A DNA stretch of 64,000 bases. Origin: JALOTE01 sp031422195. GTDB taxonomy: Bacteria > Pseudomonadota > Alphaproteobacteria > Rhizobiales > Rhizobiaceae. The position numbers were made by a program, and so were the translations under genes. This document shows, in pieces, positions 27,031 to 36,830 of this stretch (within the stretch, counting starts at the first letter, position 1; every line of letters begins with the position of its first letter). The notes under the pieces are model-generated. The model was given only the letters and a program-made list of their open reading frames with translations, had not been told where the DNA came from and did not search any database. The stretch lies in assembly GCA_031422195.1 (NCBI GenBank), contig JANOPZ010000031.1:37333-101332 (forward strand), given 5' to 3'.

Positions 27031-28452
27031 TCAGACCTCAAAATCCTCAAGGCCGTAACGCTTCAATTTCATATAAAGACTTTGGCGGCTGAGGCCGAGT
27101 AGATCAGACGCCGATGCGCGGTTGTTATTTGTTTGGCGCAGCGCTGCTTCGATGCACATTTTCTCAATCACGTCGGCGGCATCGCGTATCAAATCTTTGA
27201 GGGGCACGCGGCCGACCATGGCTGCAAAATCAGTAGACGAGCCGACTTCGCCGGAATGCTGCAATTTGAAATGAGTATCAGTCTTGGCGTTCTCGGTAAT
27301 TGAAACGACAATGCGTTGGGCGTTGTTACTGGCATAAACCGAAGCTGACAGAACCACAGGCACAGAGTTGCCCTGCGCATCATTGAGAACAGACGAAAAC
27401 CGGCGCACGCTGCCCAGTTTTTTAAGGCGCGCAATCAAAACAGACATATCGACCGATGAAGCCCCAAGCCAATCGGCAATGCCGCGCCCGATTGCCTGAG
27501 TCTTGCCGGTGAGGCCTGCCAAGTCGGCAAAATGGTTATTCACTTCTACAATTGTGCCATCGTCTTCGAGAAGCACGCAGGCTTCGGGCAAAATATCCAT
27601 GGCCATGGCTTCTAAAGGCCTATCATGCGGCTTTTGATCGGTGCCCATTGCGCTGCCCAAAGACACAATCAAATTGACCACGCTGGTTTCGCGGAACGGC
27701 CTGATATTGACCCGCACAGAAGTGCCATTCCCCAGTTTGGCATTGAGGCTTGTCGCCTGTCCGGAAAAGCGGGCGCTGGTCATTAATTCGGTTACATTGG
27801 TTTTGTCTGCGCTATCAAAGAAGCTGCCAATGCTGGTGCCTTCCAGCTTGCGCTCTGCAATTCCTAAAACGGCAGCAGCTGCGGGGTTGGCGTCTGCAAT
27901 CCGCAAATCTGCACCATTAATGACCAGAACAGGCCATTCAGCCAGTTTGAACTGCGCACGGTAGCGGGCTGCCTTTTCGGCCACATCGCGGTTGCGGCGT
28001 TCAAGATCAATCTGTGTATTAATAAGTTGCTGTTGCATTTCAACTTGGCGGCGCAGTTCTGTGCCAAGCGCAATCGTACCCGCCAAGCCTTCGGCATGAA
28101 CCAAAATATACTCAACCGGTAAATCGTCCATACCGGCAAAGCGGTGATTGACTTGACGACGGCGGGTCAACGGCTGTTCTTTGGTTTCGGCCAAAAGCTC
28201 GATAATCTTTTGTTTGCTTTCGGGCGTGACTGTTTCCGTAAAATTCTTGCCAAGCCAAGTGTCTGCACCAAACGCCATCATTTCAGGGCTGCGGTAAGCA
28301 ATATCAAGAATGCGGCCATCTTCGCCAAGAACCATGGCAATTGAGCTGCCAGCAGATACCAACTGGCCAATTGCTGAAGCTGAGAGACGCCCGAAAACAT
28401 CTTGTGCGCTGCTGAATGAACGATAGCTTTCGCGTGTCACATTAATATCCAT
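27031..28452 (-). CDS. ppsR: PpsR/CrtJ-type photosynthesis repressor
   Basis: A regulator of about 473 residues. An N-terminal PAS-like region and a linker helix (ELRRQVEMQQQLINTQIDLERRNRDVAEKAA) come first. Two further PAS domains follow (about 150-260 and 275-390). A Fis-type helix-turn-helix is at the C-terminus (ASASDLLGLSRQSLYMKLKRYGLEDF). This is the PpsR/CrtJ layout; it represses bch, crt and puc genes under oxygen. Two Cys (LPEACVLL and EKMCIEAAL) are candidates for redox control. ATG 28452 is preferred over the open frame to 28461. No ppaA/aerR gene is adjacent. Confidence 0.92.
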   Translation of the reverse strand: MDINVTRESYRSFSSAQDVFGRLSASAIGQLVSAGSSIAMVLGEDGRILDIAYRSPEMMAFGADTWLGKNFTETVTPESKQKIIELLAETKEQPLTRRRQVNHRFAGMDDLPVEYILVHAEGLAGTIALGTELRRQVEMQQQLINTQIDLERRNRDVAEKAARYRAQFKLAEWPVLVINGADLRIADANPAAAAVLGIAERKLEGTSIGSFFDSADKTNVTELMTSARFSGQATSLNAKLGNGTSVRVNIRPFRETSVVNLIVSLGSAMGTDQKPHDRPLEAMAMDILPEACVLLEDDGTIVEVNNHFADLAGLTGKTQAIGRGIADWLGASSVDMSVLIARLKKLGSVRRFSSVLNDAQGNSVPVVLSASVYASNNAQRIVVSITENAKTDTHFKLQHSGEVGSSTDFAAMVGRVPLKDLIRDAADVIEKMCIEAALRQTNNNRASASDLLGLSRQSLYMKLKRYGLEDFEV

Positions 28453-28623
28453 ACCGACCAAAGGCCAAAGTTACAGAGTTATGCCGTCATGTTTGCCCGA
28501 AAACGCAGGAAAAAATGGCTAGCGTTGAGTTTTAGCCGACATGTTTATTCCCAATTAAAAAGCTGCCCGGCACAATTTGCAGCTTCAAAAAGCGACACGA
28601 TTTTTGCTGTCATCTACGACTAC

Positions 28624-28657
28624 TGTAAAGCCTATTACACGTCAAAAGAAATTGACA
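28624..28657. promoter_or_regulatory. Pair of near-consensus PpsR sites upstream of bchF
   Basis: Two overlapping half-degenerate sites: TGT-N12-ACG (28624-28641) and CGT-N12-ACA (28640-28657), 58-91 bases before bchF. PpsR binds cooperatively to tandem sites, so the pair may control the bchF-hemA superoperon. The 28462-28714 spacer holds no gene. Confidence 0.45.
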
Positions 28658-28714
28658 CTTTCTGATACGTCGCGTTAATTTGGCTGAGGCCCGCAGAGGC
28701 CAAGGGGAGTTTAC

Positions 28715-29254
28715 GTGACTGGTATTGTACAAAGCCGACAGATGTTTGTGGGGCGCGCTTCTGACGCCACTGATAAATCTGCACGCGTTGGCCTTTATAC
28801 GCCGGAAGAACGTATCCGCCGCGACAATAGCGTTTGGACCCTCGTGCAGGGCGTGCTCGCGCCATTTCAGTTTTTGGTGTTTTTAATCAGTCTTGGCTTG
28901 ATTTGCCGATTTTTAACAACCGGTGAAGGCTTGGCGGCAGCCAATCTTTCTATTGTCGCCAAAACACTGACGCTTTACACCATCATGGTAACCGGCGCGA
29001 TTTGGGAAAAGGTCGTTTTTGGCAAATATCTGTTTGCGCCCGCTTTCTTTTGGGAAGATGTGGTTTCAATGGGCGTCATTGCCCTTCATACCGCTTATCT
29101 GTTGGCGCTTTATACCGGCGCGCTCACGTCTCACCAAATGATGGCTTTGGCGTTGGCGGCCTATGCGACTTACTTTGTCAACGCAGTCCAATTTATTTTG
29201 AAGCTTCGGCGCGCGCGTTTGCAAGCTGCTTCACTTAAAGGTGGCGCAGCATGA
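28715..29254 (+). CDS. bchF: 2-vinyl bacteriochlorophyllide hydratase (3-vinyl hydratase)
   Basis: A 179-residue membrane protein beginning at GTG 28715, after an aagggga-type ribosome site. The N-terminal YTPEERIRRDNSVWTLVQGVLAPFQFLVFLISL and the segment IWEKVVFGKYLFAPAFFWEDVVSM are characteristic of BchF. It hydrates the C3 vinyl group on the way to bacteriochlorophyllide a. First gene of the long bch-puh unit. Its stop overlaps the bchN start (ATGA). Confidence 0.93.
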   Translation: MTGIVQSRQMFVGRASDATDKSARVGLYTPEERIRRDNSVWTLVQGVLAPFQFLVFLISLGLICRFLTTGEGLAAANLSIVAKTLTLYTIMVTGAIWEKVVFGKYLFAPAFFWEDVVSMGVIALHTAYLLALYTGALTSHQMMALALAAYATYFVNAVQFILKLRRARLQAASLKGGAA

Positions 29255-30567
29255 ACGAGATTGTGCGCAGTGTCACAGTTGCTGATCTTGGTTGCGGTGC
29301 GCAGCCGGTTTTGCGTGAGCGCGGCCAGCACGAAGTGTTTTGCGGGCTAACGTCGATCATCTGGCTGCACCGTAAAGTGCAGGACGCATTCTTTTTGGTG
29401 GTTGGCTCGCGCACCTGTGCCCATCTCATACAATCTGCTGCCGGTGTGATGATTTTTGCTGAGCCGCGTTTTGCCACCGCCGTAATGGAAGATAAGGATC
29501 TGGCCGGTCTTGCCGATATGAATGACGAGCTTGATGCCGTTGTTGCACGTCTCCTTGCCCGCCGACCCGATATTAAGATGCTGGTGTTGGTTGGCTCCTG
29601 CCCGTCGGAAGTGATCAAGCTGGATTTGCCGCGCGCGGCCAAACGCATGGATGCGGCCTATAAAAACCAGTGCCGCGTTTTGGCTTATTCAGGTTCTGGT
29701 ATTGAAACCACATTCACGCAAGGCGAAGATAACTTTCTGGCGGCACTGGTGGCAGAATTGCCTGCGGTAACAATCGATCAACCGCCGCATTTGATTATTG
29801 CTGGAACGTTGGCTGATGCGGTTGAAGACCAGTTCCGGCGGATGTTCACAGCTTTTGGCATTACCAATGTCAGCTTTTTGCCGGGCCGCAATGCAGCGTC
29901 AATGCCGGCGATTGGCGCAAACTCACATTACATTTTGGCGCAGCCTTATTTGGGCGCAACCGCAACAGCTCTTGAACGGCGCGGCGCAAACCGGATTGCA
30001 GCGCCGTTCCCATTGGGTGAGCGCGGCACGACTGATTGGTTGCAGGCGATTGCCACACGGTTTGGCACTTCAGACGGAGTGTTCAATGCCGCAACTGAGG
30101 CTGGCCGCGCTCGTGCTAAACGTGCGGTTTCAAATTATACTGACCGCCTTTCGGGCAAATCTGTTTTCTTCTTTCCGGACAGCCAAATGGAGCCATCTCT
30201 GGCACGGTTTTTGATTGAAGAAACCGGCGCAAGCGTTGTTGAAATTGGAACGCCATTTTTGCACCGCACGCATTTAGCCGAAGAATTGGCGCGTTTGCCT
30301 TCCCATATTCAAATGAGCGAAGGCCAGGATGTTGATAATCAGCTTGACCGCGCACGGGCTGCCAAGCCTGATTTGATCATTTGCGGCATGGGCCTTGGTA
30401 ACCCGTTGGAAGCCGAAGGGTTGACCACAAAATGGTCCATTGAATTCGCGTTCACGCCAATCCAAGGCTATGAGCAGGCTGGCGATCTTGCTGAATTGTT
30501 CGCCCGACCTATCAACCGCAAACGCGCACTCAGAATGAACCAAACGGAGGCCGCAACATGCAGCTGA
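29251..30567 (+). CDS. bchN: Dark-operative protochlorophyllide reductase, subunit N
   Basis: A 438-residue NifD-like subunit. It forms the catalytic heterotetramer with BchB and contributes Cys ligands to the interface 4Fe-4S cluster: RERGQHEVFCGLTSI, VVGSRTCAHLIQSAAGV and VGSCPSEVIKLDL. The enzyme reduces the D ring of protochlorophyllide without light, and is oxygen-sensitive (family knowledge). It overlaps bchF by four and bchB by ten bases. Confidence 0.94.
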   Translation: MNEIVRSVTVADLGCGAQPVLRERGQHEVFCGLTSIIWLHRKVQDAFFLVVGSRTCAHLIQSAAGVMIFAEPRFATAVMEDKDLAGLADMNDELDAVVARLLARRPDIKMLVLVGSCPSEVIKLDLPRAAKRMDAAYKNQCRVLAYSGSGIETTFTQGEDNFLAALVAELPAVTIDQPPHLIIAGTLADAVEDQFRRMFTAFGITNVSFLPGRNAASMPAIGANSHYILAQPYLGATATALERRGANRIAAPFPLGERGTTDWLQAIATRFGTSDGVFNAATEAGRARAKRAVSNYTDRLSGKSVFFFPDSQMEPSLARFLIEETGASVVEIGTPFLHRTHLAEELARLPSHIQMSEGQDVDNQLDRARAAKPDLIICGMGLGNPLEAEGLTTKWSIEFAFTPIQGYEQAGDLAELFARPINRKRALRMNQTEAATCS

Positions 30568-32114
30568 CGGTTTGGACATATGAAGGCCCGCCGCATATTG
30601 GCGCCATGCGGATCGCCAATTCAATGCGCGGTTTGCATTACGTTCTGCATGCGCCGCAGGGCGATACCTACGCTGATTTGCTATTCACCATGATTGAGCG
30701 CAACGACCACCGCCCGCCGGTGACCTATACCACATTTCAGGCACGGGATTTGGGGTCGGATACCGCCGAGATTTTCAAAACCGCATGCCGTAATGCTGCG
30801 ACACGCTTCAAGCCGCAGGCGATGATTGTGGGTTCGTCGTGCACCGCTGAATTGTTGCAAGATAATCCGGGCGGGTTGGCAAAAACCCTTGGGTTGGCGA
30901 TGCCAGTGATTGCGCTCGATCTGCCGTCGTATCAGAAAAAAGAATGCTGGGGCGCAGCTGAAACATTGTATCGCCTGATCCGCGCTTTTGCCGCACCGCG
31001 CGCCGAAGGCGTGGTTCCAGCCAAGAACCGCTGCAATATTTTGGGGCCATCATCGCTCGGTTTCCGCAACCGCGATGATATTGTTGAAATCCGCAAATTG
31101 CTCGAAGCCATGGGCGTAGAGATCAATGTGGTTGCCCCGCTTGGCGCAAGCCCGCATGATTTAACGCGGCTCGGCGACGCCTCATTCAACGTGCTCTTAT
31201 ACCCTGAAATTGGCGATGCCTCAGCGCGCCACCTGGAAAAATTCTACGGCCAAAAAACAGTGCGCACTGTGCCAATTGGTGTTGGCGCAACCAAAGACTT
31301 TATCCGCGAAGTCGCCGCCCATATTGGCACGGACGCGGACGCGTTTTTGGAAACCCAATCGGAGCGTTTGAGCTGGTATTCTCGCTCGATTGACTCGACT
31401 TACCTCACAGGCAAACGCGTTTTCATCTTTGGTGATGCAACGCACGCTGTTGCCGCTGCGCGCATTGCCACCGAAGAGCTCGGCTTTATCGTCTGCGGAC
31501 TTGGCACTTACGCGCGTGAATTTGCCCGCGATGTGCGCGAAGCTGCTGCAAAATATGGCGTTGAGCCGCTGATCACCGATGATCATCTGTTGATCGAAGA
31601 TGCCATTATTGCTGCGCAGCCAGAATTGGTTTTGGGCACGCAGATGGAGCGCCATGTTGCCAAACGCATGCGCATTCCATCAGCCGTGATTTCAGCGCCG
31701 GTGCACGTGCAGGACTTCCCGGCGCGCTATTCTCCGCAAATGGGTTTTGAAGGCGCCAATGTTATTTTTGATACATGGGTTCACCCGTTGATGATGGGGC
31801 TTGAAGAACATTTGCTCGGCATGTTCCGCGATGATTTTGAATTTAACGATGGCGCAACTGCCTCGCATTTGAACCATAGCGGCAAAGCCAAGCCGGAAGC
31901 TCAAACTGCAACTATTGAAGCCGCTCCGTCCCTCACTTTAGCCGAAGAGGCCGTGCTGTCATGGACCTTAGAAGCTGAAAAAGAACTCAGAAAAATACCG
32001 TTTTTTGTGCGCGGAAAAGCACGCAAAAACACTGAACGTTTTGCCACTGAACGCGGGTTAACGCCCATCACCGTTGAGATGTTGTACGATGCAAAAGCCC
32101 ATTTCGCCCGCTGA
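30558..32114 (+). CDS. bchB: Dark-operative protochlorophyllide reductase, subunit B
   Basis: A 518-residue NifK-like subunit starting MQLTVWTYEGPPHIGAMRIA. It has the conserved VGSSCTAELLQDNPGG and LGTQMERHVAKRMRIPSAVISAPVHVQDFPARYSPQMG (substrate-site region). The C-terminal domain EAEKELRKIPFFVRGKARKNTERFA is typical. It pairs with BchN and takes electrons from BchL. Its 3' end overlaps the bchH start by 26 bases, indicating tight coupling. Confidence 0.94.
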   Translation: MQLTVWTYEGPPHIGAMRIANSMRGLHYVLHAPQGDTYADLLFTMIERNDHRPPVTYTTFQARDLGSDTAEIFKTACRNAATRFKPQAMIVGSSCTAELLQDNPGGLAKTLGLAMPVIALDLPSYQKKECWGAAETLYRLIRAFAAPRAEGVVPAKNRCNILGPSSLGFRNRDDIVEIRKLLEAMGVEINVVAPLGASPHDLTRLGDASFNVLLYPEIGDASARHLEKFYGQKTVRTVPIGVGATKDFIREVAAHIGTDADAFLETQSERLSWYSRSIDSTYLTGKRVFIFGDATHAVAAARIATEELGFIVCGLGTYAREFARDVREAAAKYGVEPLITDDHLLIEDAIIAAQPELVLGTQMERHVAKRMRIPSAVISAPVHVQDFPARYSPQMGFEGANVIFDTWVHPLMMGLEEHLLGMFRDDFEFNDGATASHLNHSGKAKPEAQTATIEAAPSLTLAEEAVLSWTLEAEKELRKIPFFVRGKARKNTERFATERGLTPITVEMLYDAKAHFAR

Positions 32115-35100
32115 GATCAAGGCCATTACCGATGCCGGCCTGCGCTCGACGCAGGTCAGGGTGGTGATTGTCACGCTTGATGCGCATATGGCAAGCGCGG
32201 CCACGCGTGCCAATGCCAGCTTGATGCGGGATTTGCCCGGTGTTTCGCTGCGTTTGCATTCAGTGACGGATTGGGCGGCCAGCGCTGAAGCCCATGCGCA
32301 ATATGAGCGCGATGTTGCGAGCGCAGATGTCATTATTGCATCGATGGTTTTCACCGAAGAGCATGTCGCATTGGTAAAGCCCGCTCTTGATGCACGGCGC
32401 GAAACTTGCGACGCTATTGTGTGCTGCATGTCAGCCCCGGAAATCGTCAAGCTGACACGTATCGGTCAGTTCTCAATGGCGCAGCCTGCCAGCGGCGTAC
32501 TGAGCATGTTGCGGCGCTTGGCCAGCAGGGGCAAAAAAGAAAAAACCGCTGGCGCCAGCCAAATGAAAATGCTGCGCACGCTGCCTAAATTGCTGCGGTT
32601 TATTCCCGGTAAAGCGCAGGATTTGCGCTCATATTGTCTGACGCTGCAATATTTGTTGTCGGGGTCTGACGAGAACATCGCCAATTTGGTGCGTTATTTG
32701 ATCAGCAAATATGCGAGCGGTGAGCGTGAAAAATTACGTGACCTCGTGGCAGTGGCTGAGCCGGTGGAATATCCGGAGATAGGGCTTTATCACCCGAACT
32801 TGCCAAAGCGTGTGACCGGAGAATTGACCGTATTTCAGCGTCATGTGCCGGTGTTGCGTGAAGCCAAAGGCACCGTCGGCATTTTGCTGATGCGATCATA
32901 TTTGCTGGCCGATAATTCTGCCCATTATGATGGCGTGATCAAAGCGATGCAGGATCGCGGATTGAATGTGGTCCCAGCCTTTGCCAGCGGGCTTGATGGT
33001 CGTGGGCCTATTGAGCGCTATTTCATGGCAGACGGCAAACCCACCGTTGATTGCGTGGTGTCGCTGACCGGTTTTAGCCTTGTCGGCGGGCCAGCCTATA
33101 ATGACACGGCAGCGGCTGAGGCCACTTTGTCGGCGCTCGATGTGCCTTATATTTCAGCTTATGCCATCGAGTTTCAATCTCTGCAGGAATGGGGCCGTTC
33201 AGAGCAGGGCTTAACGCCGGTTGAAACCACAATCATGGTGGCGCTGCCGGAAATCGATGGCGCAACCGGGCCGATTTTGTTTGGCGGTCGTGCCGATCAA
33301 TCCGGCCCGTGTACGGGCTGTGAGCGTCGCTGTTCTTTCTCCGATGTCAGTCAGGGCCGCGATATGCAATCGTGCAGCGAACGCGCTGAAATGCTGGCCG
33401 AACGCGCCGCGCGGATGGTGGTGCTTCGCCGCACCGCCAAGGCTGACCGCAAGATTGCGACCGTGATTTACAATTTCCCGCCCAATGGCGGCGCGGTTGG
33501 TTCAGCGGCGTTTTTGTCGGTGTTCCATTCTTTGCACAATACGCTAACAGCGATGAAAGCCGATGGTTACACCGTTGATGTTCCAGCTTCGATTGACGAA
33601 CTGCGCGAAGCCATTTTGGGCGGCAATGCGTTTGCGCACGGCATGCCAGCAAACGTTGCTTACCGCATGCCGCTGGAAGCGCATTTGCGCGGCGAAAAGC
33701 ATTTAGCCGAGATTGAAAACCAATGGGGCGCAGCACCCGGTCGTGCGCAAACCAATGGCCGCGAACTTTTTGTTTTGGGTGCGCATTTCGGTAATGTGTT
33801 TGTCGGTGTGCAACCGGCATTTGGTTATGAAGGCGACCCGATGCGGTTGCTGTTTGAAAAATCATTCACCCCAACGCATGCGTTTTCAGCCTTCTACCGC
33901 TATGTTCGCGAAGAGTTTGCGGCCCATGCGGTGCTTCATTTTGGCACCCATGGGGCGCTGGAATTTATGCCAGGCAAACAATCCGGCCTTTCGGGCAAAT
34001 GCTGGCCTGACCGTTTGATCGGTGCGCTGCCGAACCTGTATTTATACGCAGCCAATAATCCGTCTGAAGGCACTATTGCGCGCCGCCGTTCGGCTGCAAC
34101 ATTGATCACTTATCTGACGCCGCCGATTGGTAAGGCTGGTTTGTATAAAGGCCTTCTGGATTTGAAGGCCGGTCTTGAGCGCTGGCGTATTTCAAAAGAC
34201 ATTGATTCTGAAGAGCACCGCTTGCTGACCGACAGCATTTTCGCGCAAGCATCACGTTTGGATTTGATGCCCGAGGATGCAACGCCGGGGGCTGATTCAG
34301 AACTGGTTTTGACCAAACTGATTACAGACGTCACCGAATATGAAATGACGCTTGTGCCGCATGGCCTTCACATAATTGGCCAAGGCGAGAGTTTTGACGC
34401 CCGTTTTGACGTGATGTCAGCTTATAATGAAGCCCATAATGACGGCACTTTGCCAGAGGCGATGGTGGAGGCTATTGCCAAAGGCGAAGTGGTCTCATCT
34501 GACCGGTTCAACGAGGCGCAGCGTGAAACAATAGCCACACTTATCCGCCTCAATACTGCCTTGTCCCGCGACAATGAAATGCCGGCTGTGCTGCGGGCGC
34601 TTGACGCACGTTATATAGCGCCGGTTGCTGGCGGCGATGTGTTACGCGCACCTGAAATTGCGCCGACGGGCCGGAATATGCACGGGTTTGACCCGTTCCG
34701 TATGCCATCGGCATTTGCAGTAGAAGACGGTATGCGCCAAGCCAATTTGCTGGTGGAGCGCTATGCCCGCGATCATGGCCGTGCGCCGCAGCGTATCGCC
34801 ATGGTGTTGTGGGGCACGGATAATTTGAAAACTGAAGGCGCGCAGATAGCGCAGGCTTTGGCTTTGATGGGCGCGCGCCCGCGTTTTGACAGTTTCGGCC
34901 GGCTCGCCGGTGCTGATTTGATTTCGCTGTCTGAGCTCGGCCGCCCGCGCATTGATGTGATTTCAACTTTGTCTGGTATTTTCCGCGATTTGCTGCCGTT
35001 GCAAACAAGATTGTTGGCTGATGCTGCGCTTAAAGCTGCTGAGGCTGACGGCGAACATGCAGATGATAACCCGATCCGCGCGCATGCGCTTGCCTATTCT

Positions 35101-35865
35101 GCCAAAACCGGATGCTCGCTTGAAGATGCAGCCTTGCGTGTTTTTTCCAATGCGTCCGGCGTTTATGGCTCCAACGTCAATTTGCTGATCGATAGTGCGG
35201 CTTGGGACGATGAGGACGAGCTTGCCAACACCTATCAGTCGCGCAAATCATTTGCTTATGGCCGCAATGGCAAGCCGGTAAAGCACGAAAAACTGCTGAC
35301 AGATGTGCTGTCGGTGACGGACACTGCGTACCAAAACATTGAGTCCGTTGAACTCGGTGTCACATCTGTTGATCATTATTTTGATACGCTTGGCGGCATT
35401 ACCCAAGCCATTAAAAAGGCTGGCGGCGGCGATATTCCGGTTTATTTGGGCGACCAAACCACTGGTACCGGAAAGGTTCGCGCCTTGTCTGAACAGGTGG
35501 CACTCGAAACCCGCACACGCATGCTCAACCCAAAATGGTATGAAGGCCTGCTCGCCCACGGATATGAGGGCGTTCGCCAGATCGAAAGCCATGTGACAAA
35601 CACGCTCGGCTGGTCGGCCACGACAGGGCAGGTTTCGCCGTGGGTTTATAAGCAATTGACTGAGACTTTTGTTCTCGATCCGGAAATGCGGACACGCATG
35701 GCCAAACTCAATCCAAAAGCCAGTTCTAAACTGGCGAACCGCTTGATTGAAGCGGGAGATAGAAATTTCTGGACACCCGACCCGGATGTCTGGGACGCCC
35801 TCAAGGCAGCAAGTGAAGAACTTGAAGACCGTGTAGAGGGCATCATGCCGGAGGCAGTATCATGA
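32089..35865 (+). CDS. bchH: Magnesium chelatase, large subunit H
   Basis: A CobN-like porphyrin-binding subunit of about 1258 residues. It inserts Mg2+ into protoporphyrin IX together with BchI and BchD, which are not in this window. Signatures include NFPPNGGAVGSAAFLSVF, HFGTHGALEFMPGKQSGLSGKCWPD and RVFSNASGVYGSNVNL. A Cys cluster (C408, C411, C415 and a later Cys) is visible in the first third. ATG 32089 (MQKPISPAEIK) is taken, although the frame is open to 32074. It ends in an ATGA overlap with bchL. Confidence 0.95.
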   Translation: MQKPISPAEIKAITDAGLRSTQVRVVIVTLDAHMASAATRANASLMRDLPGVSLRLHSVTDWAASAEAHAQYERDVASADVIIASMVFTEEHVALVKPALDARRETCDAIVCCMSAPEIVKLTRIGQFSMAQPASGVLSMLRRLASRGKKEKTAGASQMKMLRTLPKLLRFIPGKAQDLRSYCLTLQYLLSGSDENIANLVRYLISKYASGEREKLRDLVAVAEPVEYPEIGLYHPNLPKRVTGELTVFQRHVPVLREAKGTVGILLMRSYLLADNSAHYDGVIKAMQDRGLNVVPAFASGLDGRGPIERYFMADGKPTVDCVVSLTGFSLVGGPAYNDTAAAEATLSALDVPYISAYAIEFQSLQEWGRSEQGLTPVETTIMVALPEIDGATGPILFGGRADQSGPCTGCERRCSFSDVSQGRDMQSCSERAEMLAERAARMVVLRRTAKADRKIATVIYNFPPNGGAVGSAAFLSVFHSLHNTLTAMKADGYTVDVPASIDELREAILGGNAFAHGMPANVAYRMPLEAHLRGEKHLAEIENQWGAAPGRAQTNGRELFVLGAHFGNVFVGVQPAFGYEGDPMRLLFEKSFTPTHAFSAFYRYVREEFAAHAVLHFGTHGALEFMPGKQSGLSGKCWPDRLIGALPNLYLYAANNPSEGTIARRRSAATLITYLTPPIGKAGLYKGLLDLKAGLERWRISKDIDSEEHRLLTDSIFAQASRLDLMPEDATPGADSELVLTKLITDVTEYEMTLVPHGLHIIGQGESFDARFDVMSAYNEAHNDGTLPEAMVEAIAKGEVVSSDRFNEAQRETIATLIRLNTALSRDNEMPAVLRALDARYIAPVAGGDVLRAPEIAPTGRNMHGFDPFRMPSAFAVEDGMRQANLLVERYARDHGRAPQRIAMVLWGTDNLKTEGAQIAQALALMGARPRFDSFGRLAGADLISLSELGRPRIDVISTLSGIFRDLLPLQTRLLADAALKAAEADGEHADDNPIRAHALAYSAKTGCSLEDAALRVFSNASGVYGSNVNLLIDSAAWDDEDELANTYQSRKSFAYGRNGKPVKHEKLLTDVLSVTDTAYQNIESVELGVTSVDHYFDTLGGITQAIKKAGGGDIPVYLGDQTTGTGKVRALSEQVALETRTRMLNPKWYEGLLAHGYEGVRQIESHVTNTLGWSATTGQVSPWVYKQLTETFVLDPEMRTRMAKLNPKASSKLANRLIEAGDRNFWTPDPDVWDALKAASEELEDRVEGIMPEAVS

Positions 35866-36800
35866 ATGTTTTTACCCACCCGAAAACCGCCGAGCAGGAT
35901 GCGCGTGCTTTGAAAATCCGTAATGCGGCTGCGCGCGGCACAGATGGCGAAGGCTCCGTTCAGGTGCAGCTTGAAGCCGGGTTTGAAGGCACAACCGCCA
36001 AGGTTTTTGCAATCTACGGCAAAGGCGGCATCGGTAAATCTACCACGTCTTCCAATTTGTCGGTGGCGTTTTCCAAGATTGGCAAGCGTGTTTTGCAAAT
36101 TGGCTGCGATCCTAAACATGACAGCACATTCACACTGACAAAATCATTGATCCCAACCGTTATTGACGTGCTTGAAGGTGTGGACTTCCACCCTGAGGAA
36201 CTGCGCGTCGAGGACTTTGTTTTTGAAGGCTATAATGGCGTTAAATGCGTTGAAGCCGGCGGCCCGCCAGCGGGCACCGGTTGCGGTGGCTATGTCGTTG
36301 GCCAGACTGTAAAGCTCCTCAAAGAACATCATTTGCTTGAAGACACGGATGTGGTGATCTTTGACGTGTTGGGCGACGTTGTATGCGGTGGTTTTGCCTC
36401 GCCTTTGCAACATGCCGAGCGTGCGCTTGTGGTTGCAGCAAACGACTTTGATAGCATTTTTGCAATGAACCGCATTATTGCGGCAATCAAAGCCAAAGCC
36501 AAAAACTATGATGTCCGCCTTGGCGGCGTGATTTGCAACCGCTCGCGTGAAACAGATCAGATTGACCGCTATAATGCGGCCATCGGCCTTAGCCGGTTGG
36601 CGCATATTCCAGATTCAGACCAAATACGCCGCTCCCGCCTTAAAAAATCCACCCTGTTTGAGATGGGCGACACCCCTGAGTTGGTGCACATTCAAAATGA
36701 ATATTTGCAGCTTGCTGAACAACTTTGGGCCGGTGTGCCTGCTCTGACAGCTGAGCCGATGAAAGATCGTGAGATTTTTGATTTCCTTGGCTACGAATGA
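35862..36800 (+). CDS. bchL: Dark-operative protochlorophyllide reductase, iron protein L
   Basis: A 312-residue NifH-like ATPase. The P-loop is YGKGGIGKST at about residues 52-61, with GCDPKHDSTFTL as switch I. The two 4Fe-4S ligand Cys lie in GTGCGGYVVG and LGDVVCGGFA. It donates electrons to BchNB. A basic or disordered N-terminal extension of about 45 residues precedes the P-loop, as in other BchL. Overlaps bchH (ATGA) and is followed by bchM after 30 bases. Confidence 0.95.
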   Translation: MNVFTHPKTAEQDARALKIRNAAARGTDGEGSVQVQLEAGFEGTTAKVFAIYGKGGIGKSTTSSNLSVAFSKIGKRVLQIGCDPKHDSTFTLTKSLIPTVIDVLEGVDFHPEELRVEDFVFEGYNGVKCVEAGGPPAGTGCGGYVVGQTVKLLKEHHLLEDTDVVIFDVLGDVVCGGFASPLQHAERALVVAANDFDSIFAMNRIIAAIKAKAKNYDVRLGGVICNRSRETDQIDRYNAAIGLSRLAHIPDSDQIRRSRLKKSTLFEMGDTPELVHIQNEYLQLAEQLWAGVPALTAEPMKDREIFDFLGYE

Positions 36801-36830
36801 GCCTTAAATTTGTGAAAGTGGAATTTGAGC

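Noticed and set aside
27026..27048. Hairpin gaggat / atcctc overlapping the ppsR stop as a terminator
   Set aside because: Only a six-base stem with a long loop and a broken T-run; too weak to call.
33347..33865. Long minus-strand frame inside bchH
   Set aside because: It is a shadow of the well-supported bchH gene, with no recognisable domain and no ribosome site.
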